Below, in pieces: positions 35,146 through 47,066 of a stretch of 64,000 nucleotides of DNA (its first letter is position 1; every line of letters starts with the position of its first letter). The position numbers and the translations under genes were made by a program. Where the stretch lies: assembly GCA_029706075.1 (NCBI GenBank), contig JAINUG010000015.1:3445154-3509153 (forward strand), given 5' to 3'. The DNA is from Aldrovandia affinis. Its lineage: Eukaryota > Chordata > Actinopteri > Notacanthiformes > Halosauridae. The notes below the pieces were generated by a model. That model was given only the letters and a program-made list of their open reading frames with translations. It was not told the DNA's origin and did no database searches.

Positions 35146-36632
35146 ATTTCTGAATCTGTGCAGCAACTCCATCAATCTAAAGTATCTGAATAAGCTGACA
35201 TTCTCTACTCAACATTATGATTCCCTGTACCAACTCCTTTAAAATATTCTAACCCTACGGACCAATACGTTTTCCAGGTTGTTTAAATCTTGACAAACAG
35301 AATATTTCTAATATATCCTATATCATTTCAAAGCCACCATTCACTTATCTGGAATCAGGTCAGTGAGTGGTATAAATAACTGTTGCATTTTGCCTTACTT
35401 CCACCAAATTCATGTCTGCTTACAACGAAAGGTGTATAAAATTAGCTATAGAATCAACCAATGTTATTACAATTGCAACAATTGCACTAATTCTGAATAT
35501 GCACTTACTGCAAACCAGAGTAGCAATGGCTTACAACTGAAGGCATGTTACTGTAACCTTAGAGTTTGATTAGCCTAATATTTCCTCATATACTGCTTAT
35601 AACTAAAGCCTCTACAGTGGAAGAGAACATAGTTGATTTCTAGGCCTACCTATACATCCATTCATTTTTCTACAATTATTGCCATTACTCTAAAGAACAG
35701 AGTGTGGTGCAAAAAGCTGTGAACACCCACAGTACACAAGCAGACATATCCACCTGGTTACGTACTTATTCAACATCGAAGTACACAATATGCGATTTTA
35801 ACCTGTTGACACCCAGGCTAAAATAGCATCCAATACACGTAAAAAAGTACATGTTTTACTTAATCTAGAACTGACTGCATCCATGTCCTGATAATAAAAT
35901 ATTCACCATTCATAAAGACTCTCAACGATACAATTCTGATAAATAATCATCCTCAGGGGGATTCACTAAAAGCTTTCCCGGGCTCGTTGACCGAAGGCTC
36001 CGACCTAACGTGGGATTCACAAAGCACTGGTAGCTCATACACAAACACATCAGATGCTTTTATCTAAAGCCATTAACGGAAAGTTAATTCAGCTTGAGTA
36101 TATAAACAACCATTGGTGCTACAATCTTACATATTAATGTGTAATTTACTATTTCCACATGAATTCCTAGGCTGCCCATACAAAAATAACAGATTGTGTT
36201 AGTTCGATTAGTGTTAGTTCGTGTTCCAACCAATTCGAACTCCACAAACCAAAACATTGAGATTCCCAAACATCTTCCGCTTTCCTAATCCCTATAAATC
36301 AATGTTCTGTAGGCCTATACCCTTACCAAAACCCCTTCCATGTATTCAACCCATTTGTTTTAGCAGTATTAATGATAATAATTGCGTACCAGTAGGCTAT
36401 GTGATGGATGAGGTGTTCATAGTATGCTACTGACCCGCACCTGATACCCAAACTACTCATGCTGGCTGTCATATTAACTTTTGCCTACCTTGTCACAGAC
36501 TGTCGGTGCATATTCCACATTTTAATCAGAGAATTCCATGTTCATTGATGAAAATGGGAAAACTCTTCGGCTGTCGTTGAACTGTTTGCTAAGTAAAATG
36601 TCTTCATATCCGCTAACTTACTAAACGTACAA
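35146..36632. other. AT-rich unique sequence
   Basis: Two similar words, 'gggattcactaaaagc' (35958) and 'gggattcacaaagcac' (36012), lie 54 bp apart in a slightly GC-richer patch. They may be remains of a small element. Nothing else is recognised. Confidence 0.45.
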
Positions 36633-36794
36633 CTACACATCCAGATTGTTCACAGTAGGCGAATGATTTTCGGTGGGGTCACGGCTCACATTGGAATCAA
36701 TGATAGGTGCTTTCTTCTTGAAGATACTCTCGTTTGGCTTCATGCCATGGCTGGGACTGCGTGTTAACTGCACCCAACCCATCCACGAGTCCAT
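36633..36794 (-). CDS. Candidate 5' coding exon on minus strand, unrecognised
   Basis: On the minus strand a 53-codon frame runs from an ATG at 36794 to a TAG at 36633. Its codons are less AT-rich than chance frames nearby. It reads MDSWMGWVQLTRSPSHG, then MKPNESIFKKKAPIIDS and so on. Two further in-frame ATGs lie at 36782 and 36743. GTGAGC at 36689-36684 is a good splice donor, so a coding exon may end at 36690 instead of reading to the stop. A TATA match 26 bp upstream would place transcription start near the first ATG, so a later ATG is more likely used. I recognise no family. A gene would run leftwards, but no downstream exon could be placed. Confidence 0.3.
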   Translation of the reverse strand: MDSWMGWVQLTRSPSHGMKPNESIFKKKAPIIDSNVSRDPTENHSPTVNNLDV

Positions 36795-36820
36795 TGTGCA
36801 GCACTAATATAGGCCTACTA

Positions 36821-36878
36821 ATTTATAGTGATTGATATCTTGAGAGGGGCGCGCTGGGTTTATCAAAAAGCTCATTGG
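36821..36878 (-). promoter_or_regulatory. Candidate promoter: CCAAT, GC-rich box and TATA in order
   Basis: Reading the minus strand there is a CCAAT (36878-36874), a GCGCGCCCC run (36853-36845) and TATAAAT (36827-36821), in the order and spacing typical of vertebrate core promoters. The surrounding 36650-37100 is less AT-rich than the average of the window. Confidence 0.35.
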
Positions 36879-37259
36879 CGAGGATTCACTGAATGTATAC
36901 GCCCCAAACGAACGAAGAAACAGTCAGTGATCAAATCCGTGTATCCAGTTCTGAACTAAGAGAACAAATAAGTGAAGGAACTGAAGTAACTGAAGGAACT
37001 GGTGGAGCACTTCGTGAACGAGAGGCGGCGGGCGATTCGTAAATTGCTTACGGTGATTTCAATGCGCTCCAATAACTAAAATCACTGCTGCGGAATTTTA
37101 AGGTGCTTTTTTCGTTTTTTTCCTTTTCACATGTTAAAAGGAAACAGAATATCTGGACATTGTATATATTCAAAATGTAGAAATGCTCCCACATAAATGC
37201 ATTTTTGGTCAGGCCAAACTGACAAAATATGGTAGGCTACGGTAACGTATTATAGCGAT

Positions 37260-37720
37260 CCAGGGGGGCCGCTATGCAGAAATGTGTGCGCGGGACATTA
37301 TGGGGGAACGCTGTTGTGTGTTTGTTCACCCCCCTGTGTTAATTAGCTTATTGTGTTGTTTGACTTTGTTATATGTGTTATTGCTACCCTGTTTATGTGT
37401 TAGCTGGCTGGTCGTGGTGCGCTAAATGTTGAAGCCACCGCGACCAGTATACCTGTATCATTTGGTGTAGTCCCTTGAGTTTCAGGGCAAAAGAGTTTGT
37501 CAGCGATCAAGTGTTTGATCAAGTGTTCAAATGGTCTGGCGTGTCCTTTACAGGAAGCGTCTGTACCTAGCAAAGTTCCTGAGATATTATCCGGGGTTGT
37601 GCGGTGTATGGAACATGGATATTTATCGCCTTTTAATAAAGTGGCTATTTGCATAGCCATCTTTGCAACGCAGCTGGCTCTGTGTGACTTCTTGATACAT
37701 CACCTCACGCATGGTTGCTA
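37260..37720 (+). other. GC-richer segment with AATAAA, possibly LTR-like
   Basis: From about 37260 the sequence is richer in G and C, begins near 'tgtgtgcgcgggac', and contains AATAAA at 37635-37640 followed by a short downstream stretch, as in a retroelement LTR. No TG...CA ends with a target duplication were found. The alternative is the 3' end of an unknown transcript. A minus-strand frame of 86 codons (37400-37660) shows no motif. Confidence 0.25.
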
Positions 37721-37743
37721 CAGTATTGTTATTGTACATTTTT

Positions 37744-37938
37744 ATTGTATACAGGGGTTCTCAACATCGGGGGCCTGGGGACCCACTGTGTATGCTGGTT
37801 TTTGTTACAGCTTTAATAGAAATTAACTAAGAACAATTAACAAATAGTAACAATTCAGAGGTTGCAATTATGGTTGAAATGAAAACCAGCATACACAGTG
37901 GGTTCCCAGAACCGAGGTTGAGAATCACTGTTGTAGAT
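37744..37938. mobile_element. hAT-type miniature inverted-repeat element
   Basis: The outer ends are CAGGGGTTCTCAAC (37752) and, inverted, CAGTGATTCTCAAC (ending 37930). Further in, 'cccactgtgtatgctggttt' is matched by 'aaaccagcatacacagtggg', a perfect 20-bp inverted pair. The flanks 'attgtata' and 'gttgtaga' are only partly alike. The element is about 179 bp with no coding content. Confidence 0.7.
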
Positions 37939-39459
37939 GAAATGTTCAATCCATTTATGATTTTTGACAGAGGGATGTTATTCATATTTTGCATACTGAA
38001 ATGTTTATTCATATATTTAAAAAAAATATAAGATAAATAAATCATCAGCAATGATAGAGGATAGTTTCATGTTAAACTGAGCCAAATTCCATTTATTTCC
38101 CAAGGGAGTTATGTCAGCTACTTGTCTCAGTAATGTGCTATTGTAGTCAGGCACAAGCAAATAAAATGACGCAATGGCCAATTTTATTTATTCTAAAACA
38201 AATGTGAATAAATAGACGACAATTGAGTTAACAAAGTGAGAAACAATCAGTGGTCAAGTCTACTCTCTATTCTGTTCTTTCAGATACAGTAAGGCTCCAG
38301 ATTTTGCACCTTCCCTTGCATTGGAGATAAAAGCTTCCCTCTGTTCTGAAATAATCTCTGATAAATTGAATTAGACCCAGAGCATTATGGCACCTGCTTG
38401 AATTGGAGCTGTAAAAATATGAGCCCTGTAGCTTAGCAGAACGTTGGATAAGACCACCTGCAAATAATACATTCTTTCTTTCAAGCCATGTGAAGGCATG
38501 GTTATTTTGACCCCCTCTTTCTGTGTAACATGCCATACAAGTATGTTCTTCCTGTCATCAAACTGTGTAACAGACACATGAGGATAAAATAATTATATTT
38601 TATATGGATATTACAGCATGATAGTTCAGACCTGACTCATTCTGACAGTATGGCCAATACAGCCACAATGATAAAAATGAATTTGATTGCAAAACTAAGG
38701 AATAAGCTCAACAAAAATATAACATTATCAATGTAAATGAATTAATACTATATTTTATGGATTAAAATTTAAGTTACTATAAGAAAATTGGCAAAATTGT
38801 GGATACTGATCAAATCAGTGAGGTGGAAAATCAGTTTTATGGTTTTAATCCACCCAATGACTTGCCCTGTACAGATCACACATTGCCCAAAGTGAACCAG
38901 TGTGCACGACTGCTCCAATCGGCAGAGCTGTGTATGCAGGGAAACTATTTGACTCTACCATTGTACTAGCTGTATTTTTTTAACTTATTTTCTCACTCAT
39001 ACTGTGGAGCTGAACATATCATATCCTCAGGCAGTCGACTACCCATGATGACTGTATTCAAAGCTCCCATCAGTTGGCGGGCGCTTCTTGTTCCAAGAGA
39101 ATGACTGTGCTGTTCATCTCACACCAGTGCGGTGTTATCTGGATAGTACTCCTGCAAATCTCTTGTCCGCAACTGAAACACTCTTGGCACAAAACGAGAT
39201 ACACTGAAAGCACAACTTGAGTTTTCTCTTCAGATTAAAGTACGATAAGGCAGTGGAGCTGCTGCTGCCGCTGCTCAGGACCATGTTCCTGCAAAAAAAC
39301 ATAATCATTTCAGGTATGTCCGAGGGCAGGCTGTGCACACTAAATCATACCCTGCACTTTCCACATCTCCAAAGAGGCCACATATTTCTAGTCTGTCTCA
39401 TGCAAGATAAATACAAAGATGGAATTGCTTTTGCTGTAACACTGTCCCTTTGAATCTGA
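37939..39459. other. AT-rich unique sequence
   Basis: No repeat or exon was recognised. About 38820-38960 and 39020-39440 are GC-balanced without a clear frame. Confidence 0.45.
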
Positions 39460-39785
39460 TAAGCCCTCTCTAAATGTGTCAGCTCGGCTGAAAAGTGCGA
39501 AGATGACTTTCTAAACAATGACATTAGAAAAAAGGAGCAATCTCAATCATTAAAAGAATTACAAAACAACTGCATGCTCTAATTTGTCATGTTTATCTCC
39601 TCAAGTGATGACAAGGGGATGCACCAAGATTACTTTGTCAAGCAAATGGATTTCCCAGCCGAAACTCCTCTCCAAGGGCTCTTATCTTTAGAGACGCTTG
39701 CTCATTTTAATGCAAAACAGGCCACGGATCCCTCCCTAACCTATGCGCCAGATTAATTCATTTACATCTACACTGTCATATTTTT
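39460..39785. promoter_or_regulatory. Candidate conserved non-coding element
   Basis: This single-copy, GC-balanced block contains 'cagattaattcatttac' (39751), 'cattttaatgcaaaac' (39703, octamer-like ATGCAAA) and 'cttatctttag' (39682, GATA-like when inverted). There is no coding frame. The dense mixture of homeodomain, octamer and GATA-type words resembles developmental enhancers, but this is inference. Confidence 0.3.
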
Positions 39786-41080
39786 TAAGACGGAGTTTCG
39801 AAGGTCACTGTTGAATTACTGAAGTTTCTAACCCATTAGTAATAGGGATGACCCTCAGTTGAATCACATGTGGAACACTTACTTAAATGCAATCATTTAT
39901 CATTCACGTCCATTCCTGAATAATTTATTTCTGATGAAATACTAAATTCTAGGGACATAAAATCCCCTCTCTTTATGCCCAAAGTGTACAAGTGTGCCAA
40001 GTCGTTCTTTTTATGGACAAAAATATTTCATAAAAAAAAAAAATAAAAAAATATATATATATATATATCACTACATGGCAATCAATTATAATTTTGTGTG
40101 CAGGGAGCAGTGATTGTCACAAAAAAGGCACCACTTTAATTTCACACCACAGGTCATTTAAAAAAGATTGGGCCACATATATTAATAATGCAATTGCAAT
40201 TATGGTGTGCATAAATAAGTACTGTAAGACTGCAAAAAGTGCACAAACTTCATATACATGCTGTATATGATTTTGCATAATACAGAGTTATGGTTGTGTT
40301 TTAGGTTAATTTAGTTTTAAAGTTCTGATATGCTGTGGACAGAGTTAATCCCTGTTCACATGCAAAAAAAGTCAGGTGTCATAATCAGTATTAATTATGA
40401 AATACACCTAACAATTCGCAACAGAGAGCTCAGAAATCAGAGCTCAGTTCTGATATTTGCAATCAGTTAAGCAACCACAGGAAATCAACTGCAGGTACTG
40501 TATGTCCACATTTGTGCTTGTGTGCAAGCTGACCAAATTGTACATGTGTGCATGGAGTGTGTAAAGTTCTCTGTGAGGATAACCAAGTGTGTTCTGTTGA
40601 TGATTTACTGATAAATATGTGTTGCTTATTTGTTACTGATGTGTTGAGGAGAATCATGCAATTGCTTTATATAAAGCAACCTGGTGCAATAAATGAAGTA
40701 ATGAGGTGTAGAAGGTAGAATAATTGTAAAATGGATAGTGCATCCTAAAAGAATTGCTGGCATTTTTTTTCAGTAGTAATTTTTGTCCCACAAAACTTTG
40801 GATGCTTCTTTTGAACGATTAACTAAAACAGGCTGCTTTATAAATAAAGCATTCTACATATCAAATCAATGGCCCCAGAATGGCTGATTCTTGGGGAATA
40901 ATTAGCATTCCTTACAGTAAAAAATGAGCTAGGCCACACTTGACCAATTGTCCCTCCCTGATTTATCTCAGCACAGGAAAAAAATAAAAAAATAAATAGT
41001 TTGCAGAGGGAAAAAATAATCACATTTTGAAGAATGTTTTACCCTCATCTTCACAATCCAGGGTAGCAAACAAAAGTTAA
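39786..41080. other. AT-rich unique sequence
   Basis: An A-rich tract (40032-40050) runs into a short (TA)n (40051-40068). Nothing else is recognised. Confidence 0.5.
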
Positions 41081-41343
41081 TTTGTCCATAGTTTTCACTA
41101 AACCTACAGATGTAATGATGTATTGCATGGAAGGGGGCAGCTCTCTTAGACCTGGGACAGCTGCTCGGAAGACACCCCCAAAAGCTTCAGAGGGAGAAAA
41201 CTTGCTCAGCTCGACTTGTAGGAGCTGTCCGGTGCTGAACCAGGGAGACAGCTGCAGAGAATTCCCCCATCACACAGCTGTCTCTCATTATGCAATCAGA
41301 AGCAATGCAACAACATCTTCCCTTTTTTCTGTTTTGTCCCCAG

Positions 41344-41432
41344 AGACTGACAGCTCTGGTGGTCCCACCTGTGATTGGACAGCTGGCCAACCAAAGAAGG
41401 TGCGCCGGCCCCTGAACCCTGAACCTTTGTAG
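41344..41432 (+). CDS. Candidate terminal coding exon, unrecognised
   Basis: A long pyrimidine tract 'cttcccttttttctgttttg' followed by 'tccccag' ends at 41343 and is a textbook splice acceptor. From 41344, after two bases completing a split codon, the frame reads TDSSGGPTCDWTAGQPKKVR then RPLNPEPL and stops at 41430-41432. The same frame is open upstream to 41082, but that part does not look coding. The C-terminal peptide is polar and basic near its end (PKKVRR), suggesting an intracellular protein. No family was recognised, no clear AATAAA follows closely, and a SINE starts near 41690. The strong acceptor is the main support. Chance is the alternative. Confidence 0.28.
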
Positions 41433-41689
41433 CCAAGCCTGGATGGAAGTACCAGCCGGGACCTTAGTTCTCACATACATCTACTGTTCCAGATTTAAAG
41501 TGCAAATGTCTATATCTAGTGTCTCTGTGCCTCCTGTCACACTCCCTTCCCCTGGCAGTGCAACATGGTGGTAACAGAGAAGGAAACGTGATGCTGGTGG
41601 TGTTTTCTTTTATTCAAATGTACCTGGAATCAGCTTTACTCTTTCATTTAAAAAAAAAGTTGAATTAACATTTTTTTATTTTAAATATG

Positions 41690-41905
41690 AGCCTGGATTC
41701 GAGCCCTGGCTGCACCAGCCCGGCTCTGGCGGCGATTGGCTGTCTGCCTCCCATGGGAAACGGGAAGGGAAGCCAGCCTGTGCTCGCGCATACACAGAAA
41801 TGCATCTCTGTGTGTATCAGAATTGCAGTCGATGGCTTGGCGAGTTCCACCTCGAAGAAAGCAGTTCGTCGTTTTTGTCAGTACCGGTCCTAGAGTTGCA
41901 GCTGG
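41690..41905 (+). mobile_element. 5'-truncated type 1 tRNA-SINE
   Basis: It begins at the B-box region 'ggattcgagccctgg', so the A-box half is missing. The rest, 'ggcgattggctgtctgcctc' and 'gggaagggaagccagcctg', parallels 46720-46800. The part with 'cttggcgagttccacctcga' parallels 9305-9330. Overlapping open frames of 60-90 codons on both strands are artefacts of this GC-rich element. Confidence 0.65.
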
Positions 41906-44859
41906 TCCCATAGTTAAAGCAGCAAATGTTGATTGAATCCAAGCCTTTGACAATCCAGGCCTTTGTCAGGACATGGCTAAATAGCATGGTTAGAGTTCCA
42001 GAGCTGACTGTCTCGTCAACTACACTAGGCTAAATGTGTAGAGGCCTTAACATTTCCCCTGACGGATACAGCTCTCATTGAAAGAGACCAAAAAGTAATG
42101 CTGATGATGAATGGAACTGATATGGTGTGCAAACAAATGTACTGGCACTAGAATGTTCAACTCAGAAAGTGCAGATGGTGCAGTACCAGGCATTTTGATG
42201 AACAAAGACTATGTGCTATAATACTATGTGCTATATTTACACAGAATTGAAAGGACACAACAATGAACTAAAAACATAAATGTTTGACATTTTTGTTTGG
42301 GAGTCTGAATGTGTATAAAAATGTTGTTTAAATCGTCACTGTACAACTATAACAGCTTGACATTATGTTGCTGGACTCTATAGCTTTGGCCTCATGTGAG
42401 GATGATCTGTCTGAGTAGGTGTTCACACGGACATCCAGTCCAGACTGCACAGAGAGGGAAAAAAGTTCTGATTTAAAAATGGATGGCTGAGAGCATAAGA
42501 AATTAAGCATGAAGATAATTCTGGGGTAGCAGTTATGTTCCCTGTAAATATATGGCCAATATCTGGCTTTCTTTAAACACACTCACTAGCATGCAAGTTG
42601 ACTCCAAACACTGGGAGTGTTGCATCTGTACCCTAAATGTGGGTGAGTTTTGATGGAAATGAAATCATAGTAAATTTACTGCTCTGATCAGTGAACATTT
42701 TTTTGAACACACTGGAAACCAATTTCATGTGTGTTACTTGATGGAAATAAAATGTTGCTGCTATACAAATACTGCTCTCAATAGCATGTTGTTTTTAGAA
42801 TACTTTGGATATCTTAGCAGTGATCTGGTCTGCCACCAGACTTTTGGGGACTGTTGTGAAAATGTGACAGGTGCATAATACATTCACTTTATTTGCAGAT
42901 CTTACTATACAGATTAATATATTGTAACAGACGTTTTGACCCCCACATCCATCTTGAACCTTACTCCAACCATCCCATCTACATGAGAACTGTAAGAAAC
43001 CGCATTGTTTTTTTAATAGGTATGATGTATATACTAAATTATAAATAAAGTCGATAAATTGTGTTGAGCAATTATTGCAAAACATACTGAAAGGAATTCA
43101 CTGATGTGTCATACTGTATACTGTGGAGGGGGCTGCTAAACTCTTCAGCTAGTGTTTGAAAATAAGAGTTTCGCATTTGGCCATGGTTTGATTTATTAAC
43201 TCGGGATATCAGCATTAGCCTTTCCAGAAATAACTGACCGTTAAATGGAGCTACTCTGCAAGTTCAATTTTGGCCTTTTTTCCTGTTATGTAGAATGTTT
43301 ATAAAGTCAAGAACATTAACATGCTGAATGATCTCTGCGCAGAGCCAGTTACCTAAATGCCTTTGCATTGCATGGTTATTGGCAGAGATTCCTTCAGAGA
43401 TATAATGAATCAAATCCAGTTTTTCTACAGATAAGATGAATGTCCTTGGGAGACCAACATTATATGAACAATATGTGAATTTTAATAACTACAGTGATAA
43501 TGGGAAAATGTATTGCTTTTGATAATGCACTGCACTTGTAAATGGTCACTGTCCAAATGGTATTGAATGGAAAATGATAGATGAATACCAATCATTTTAT
43601 GAAAAGGAAAATAATTGTTTACCACTTTTAAATCTACTGCATCCTAGTGATTTCTGAGAAGTAAAACAGAGAAAATAAATCCTCATCATATGGGCAAAAG
43701 TTAGCTTATCGTTATATGCCAGTTATATGCAATTATGTTTGTTGTGCCAATTACAGAGTCAGGCACTGCTGTAAGAGTTCTGTAAGAGTGCAAACTGTTC
43801 AAAATGATGAGCTGTTATTGTCAACAGAATTCAGATTAGGCAAGTACAGCAACAGAGCCTGCCACATCATCAGATGGAACACATTAAAGGCATCATATAT
43901 GGTGTAAATACATATTTCTTCTTTAGTACACATTATTTCATTTCACCTATTTATGTGGCATCACAGCCTCAATAAGGGTTTGTGACTCACATTCATAACT
44001 GTATCATTATTACCCTGTGGAGCACCTTAATACCAACAAGAAAGAGCCAGTGGAAACTGTTGCCTGTCCTGCCCCTGAGTCTGCACTGAGCTGTGCTGGT
44101 ACCCCATCTTCCAACATTTATGAATATGCAATGCATTTATTTGTTAATATCAAAGAATGAAGTGATCATTGACTCATTCTACATTCTTGCTTCTCATACT
44201 TCTTGTGTTTAATGGAGACATGGACACACACTGTAAAGCACTGTGATCCTCATATTGCAAAACTGAAGTCATACTACTGCTTAAAAAGGTGGTTTGAAAT
44301 GTGTGGGGGGGTCTTTATATAATGGATAGTGTTAGCTAAACTACACTAGCCTCTGATATTTCACAAATTCCACAGACTGAACTAAATTAGTACACATAGA
44401 CAGGGGTGTCACACAGCCAAGTACTAGTTCTTCAATTTATTTCAATGAATTTTACAAACACTGTCATTTCATTTTAACATCATGTTCGTAATGTGAACAT
44501 AATGTGAAATAAAGTAAGGTAATGTTAGCTAATATAATTAGGACATACTCTAATTGCCGACTTGATACTGGGTATTATAATTGTCTAGTTATAATCTGAC
44601 ACATATTTGGGAGACCTGGAGTTAGCTCGCTAGCTACATATAATTAATTAACAATGTTAAGAACCAAGAAATATCACCTTATGTATTTAGTGCTGCTGCC
44701 ATGGTGATTACAGGATCAATAATGGCACAGACCTGAATACTTCAAAAAAAATTATGATACAAAACAACATTATCTTAGGATATTTCTTGACTCATCTCGC
44801 TCACTAACTGGAGGTGTTCAAGTTAAACAAGTGAGAAGACTGCAAAACAGACTTTGAAG
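41906..44859. other. AT-rich unique sequence
   Basis: No repeats or exons were recognised. A GCTAGC patch lies at about 44620-44640. Confidence 0.5.
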
Positions 44860-45115
44860 AGGGGGAATTGACAAGTGATGGATCATCACTTGTGGTCATA
44901 AAACCATTCAGTGGTCACTGGTGCCCTGTGGATGGGGGCATTGTAATCCTGGAAGAGACCGCTCCCATCAGGATATAAATGCTTCACCATAGGATGACGG
45001 TGATCACTCAGAATGGCTTTGTATTTATTGGCATCCACCTTGTCCACCTTGCACTCTAAGGGGTGGACCTATACTAGGGCAGGAAAAGGCACCCCACACC
45101 ATAACAAAGCTTCTA
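44860..45115 (-). mobile_element. DNA-transposon relic
   Basis: 'cccatcaggatataaatgct' followed by 'tcaccataggatgacggtga', then 'tcactcagaatggctttgta', then 'ggcaccccacaccataac', follow a vertebrate interspersed repeat I recognise as a transposase-bearing DNA element read from its reverse strand. Terminal repeats and a frame are not visible, so the superfamily (probably Tc1/mariner) is uncertain. Confidence 0.45.
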
Positions 45116-46635
45116 TTTACATTTCCTCTTATTTTGGCAGTTACCTGTATTTAGTCTGCTGTTTTAACATTTTTATTTAGAAAAGTGATAATAAACATTA
45201 TGAGTGCATAAAAGGTAAATGTGCATGACACCACTGCACATTAATATTGTTCTGCTACTAGAATAGCTAACACATATTTATCACAGTCCATCAACTTACA
45301 ATGCCATTTTCATTTTACTTTGAAACCGTCATTTGCTACATGAGTTGTGAAAAAAATAATTCACTGCTTTAGAAAGGCAAGCTTACCAATGACTGGGATG
45401 TAACTAAATCCATGTAAAGTTACTTCTTAACAGGGCACCAGTCTGCTATTAATAGTAGTATGATAATAATGTTGGTGCTTAGGTAATTATCCAGAAAATG
45501 CATGAGTTGGAAGTTTTAGATAAATCCTGTAAGATAGGGCTTTGAGGTCAACAAAATGTTTGGCCACTGAATGGAAAATGGATAAAACGCAAAAATGTGA
45601 TTATGTGTACTTATCCACTTGACAGTAGTAATGGAGTCAAACAGAGAAGGGAAGCAGCCAACAGCATACAGTATGCAATGTGATGTGTCACTTCCTGTGG
45701 CAACCACCGCTCAAGGGCTGACTTTACTATAGGATACCTAAGACTGGCTGATGAGCGAGTGCAATGATGAAGTCAGTCGTTCTTTTATTCAGTGTGGGAA
45801 GGAGGCTGCAACAGAAGCAGGAACAAGGCACGTCAATGGGCAGAGAAACCAGGGCATGCATTAACTACCCCCGCAGTCTGCTTATAGGACAGGAGGAAGC
45901 AATTCTGTGCAAATTCTGTCCAGGCCTCAAACGTAGTCTGAATGCCAGCTTCTGAGGGGAAGGGTCTGTTCCTCAAATCTACAGCACTGGAGGGGGAAGA
46001 GAGTTCCTCCAGCTCTGAAGCGCCGCTTGCCAAGAGAAAATTCAGTCACACAGGGCACAGAGATGAGTGTCCAAACATTCTCACACAGGACAGCATCCTC
46101 AGCTTAATGAGGGACCGCAAATGGTCTATCGGCTAAGCCAATAAAGTGAACAAACTCTTTCAAATCAAAAATAATGAGATCATAAGGGATTATTCATATC
46201 GATTTTAGAATTTGAGCCCTGTATCTCCAAGATACAGTATAACCGTAAGACTACAAGGGATAAACGTTGTGAAGTGGAAAAGTGCAAAGATAATTAAACC
46301 TGCAGATAAGCATCAACCTTTTTTTATCAGAATGATCTTAATACGGTTTTCTAGCATGCTATTAGGTGAGGAATCCTCAGACGTGCTTACATGAAAAAGA
46401 AGCAAATAGATATTACCATTGGCTGTACTGTCAAATGGATTCCACACAGCAATATTCAATAGCTGTATGTTTTCCTTCACAAAGCAGGGACTTTGTTAAC
46501 AAATAAAAAGACAATTGAGTACATTGAATCGCAGAAACTATTACTGAAGTGAATCATGTATGCTCTTTTTGTGTTAAACCAATTTAACCTGTAAATTAAC
46601 AATTGAAGTCGTAAGACCATCTTTCTGTATGATTC
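45116..46635. other. Unique sequence
   Basis: 45750-46140 is less AT-rich and has overlapping 60-66-codon frames on both strands without motifs. Nothing was recognised. Confidence 0.45.
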
Positions 46636-46960
46636 ATAATTTAGAGACCTACGGCCTCCCGGGTTGTGTAGCGGTAAGAACGTCCGACATTGCCCACTGT
46701 GACCAGGGTTAGATTCCACCAGATCGCAGCAGCTTGGCTACGTGCCACTAGATGGGTGGCAATTGGCTGTCCACCCCAGGAAGGGGGGAAGGTAGCCGAT
46801 ATGAGATCGCTGTATATATGAGTGGTCTTGTGTGTTACGGTGACTGCTTAGCAGGTGCCGGCTCAGAGGAGGTGGTGCAGCACTCACTACTGATCTTAGA
46901 ACTACAGCAGCAAGCTCTCATATGGGGGGGGGAATAAAAAAAACCTAATAATTTAGAGAC
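46636..46960 (+). mobile_element. Type 1 tRNA-SINE with perfect 13-bp target duplication
   Basis: ATAATTTAGAGAC occurs at 46636-46648 and at 46948-46960 and brackets a 299-bp insert. The insert starts 'ctacggcctcccgggt', has an A box in 'tgtgtagcggtaagaacg' and a B box in 'agggttagattcca', then 'ggcaattggctgtccacccc' and a body ending in a G run and a short A-rich tail (46935-46943). Unlike most other SINEs here it lacks the 'aaattgggagaaaa' tail. The clean duplication shows a retrotransposition event. Confidence 0.85.
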
Positions 46961-47066
46961 ACAAGATTGATTTATGTCTGAAATGCTACTGAATTAATAT
47001 TTTAATGATTGCTTCTTTCTAAAACATGGAGAAATTGAATGTATATGGTTGAATTCAAATGTGCAT

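Noticed and set aside
37400..37660. 86-codon minus-strand frame
   Set aside because: It overlaps a possible LTR-like segment and has no recognisable domain. A protein search could reopen it.
41665..41953. Four overlapping 60-90-codon frames
   Set aside because: They lie in a GC-rich SINE fragment and are open on both strands at once.
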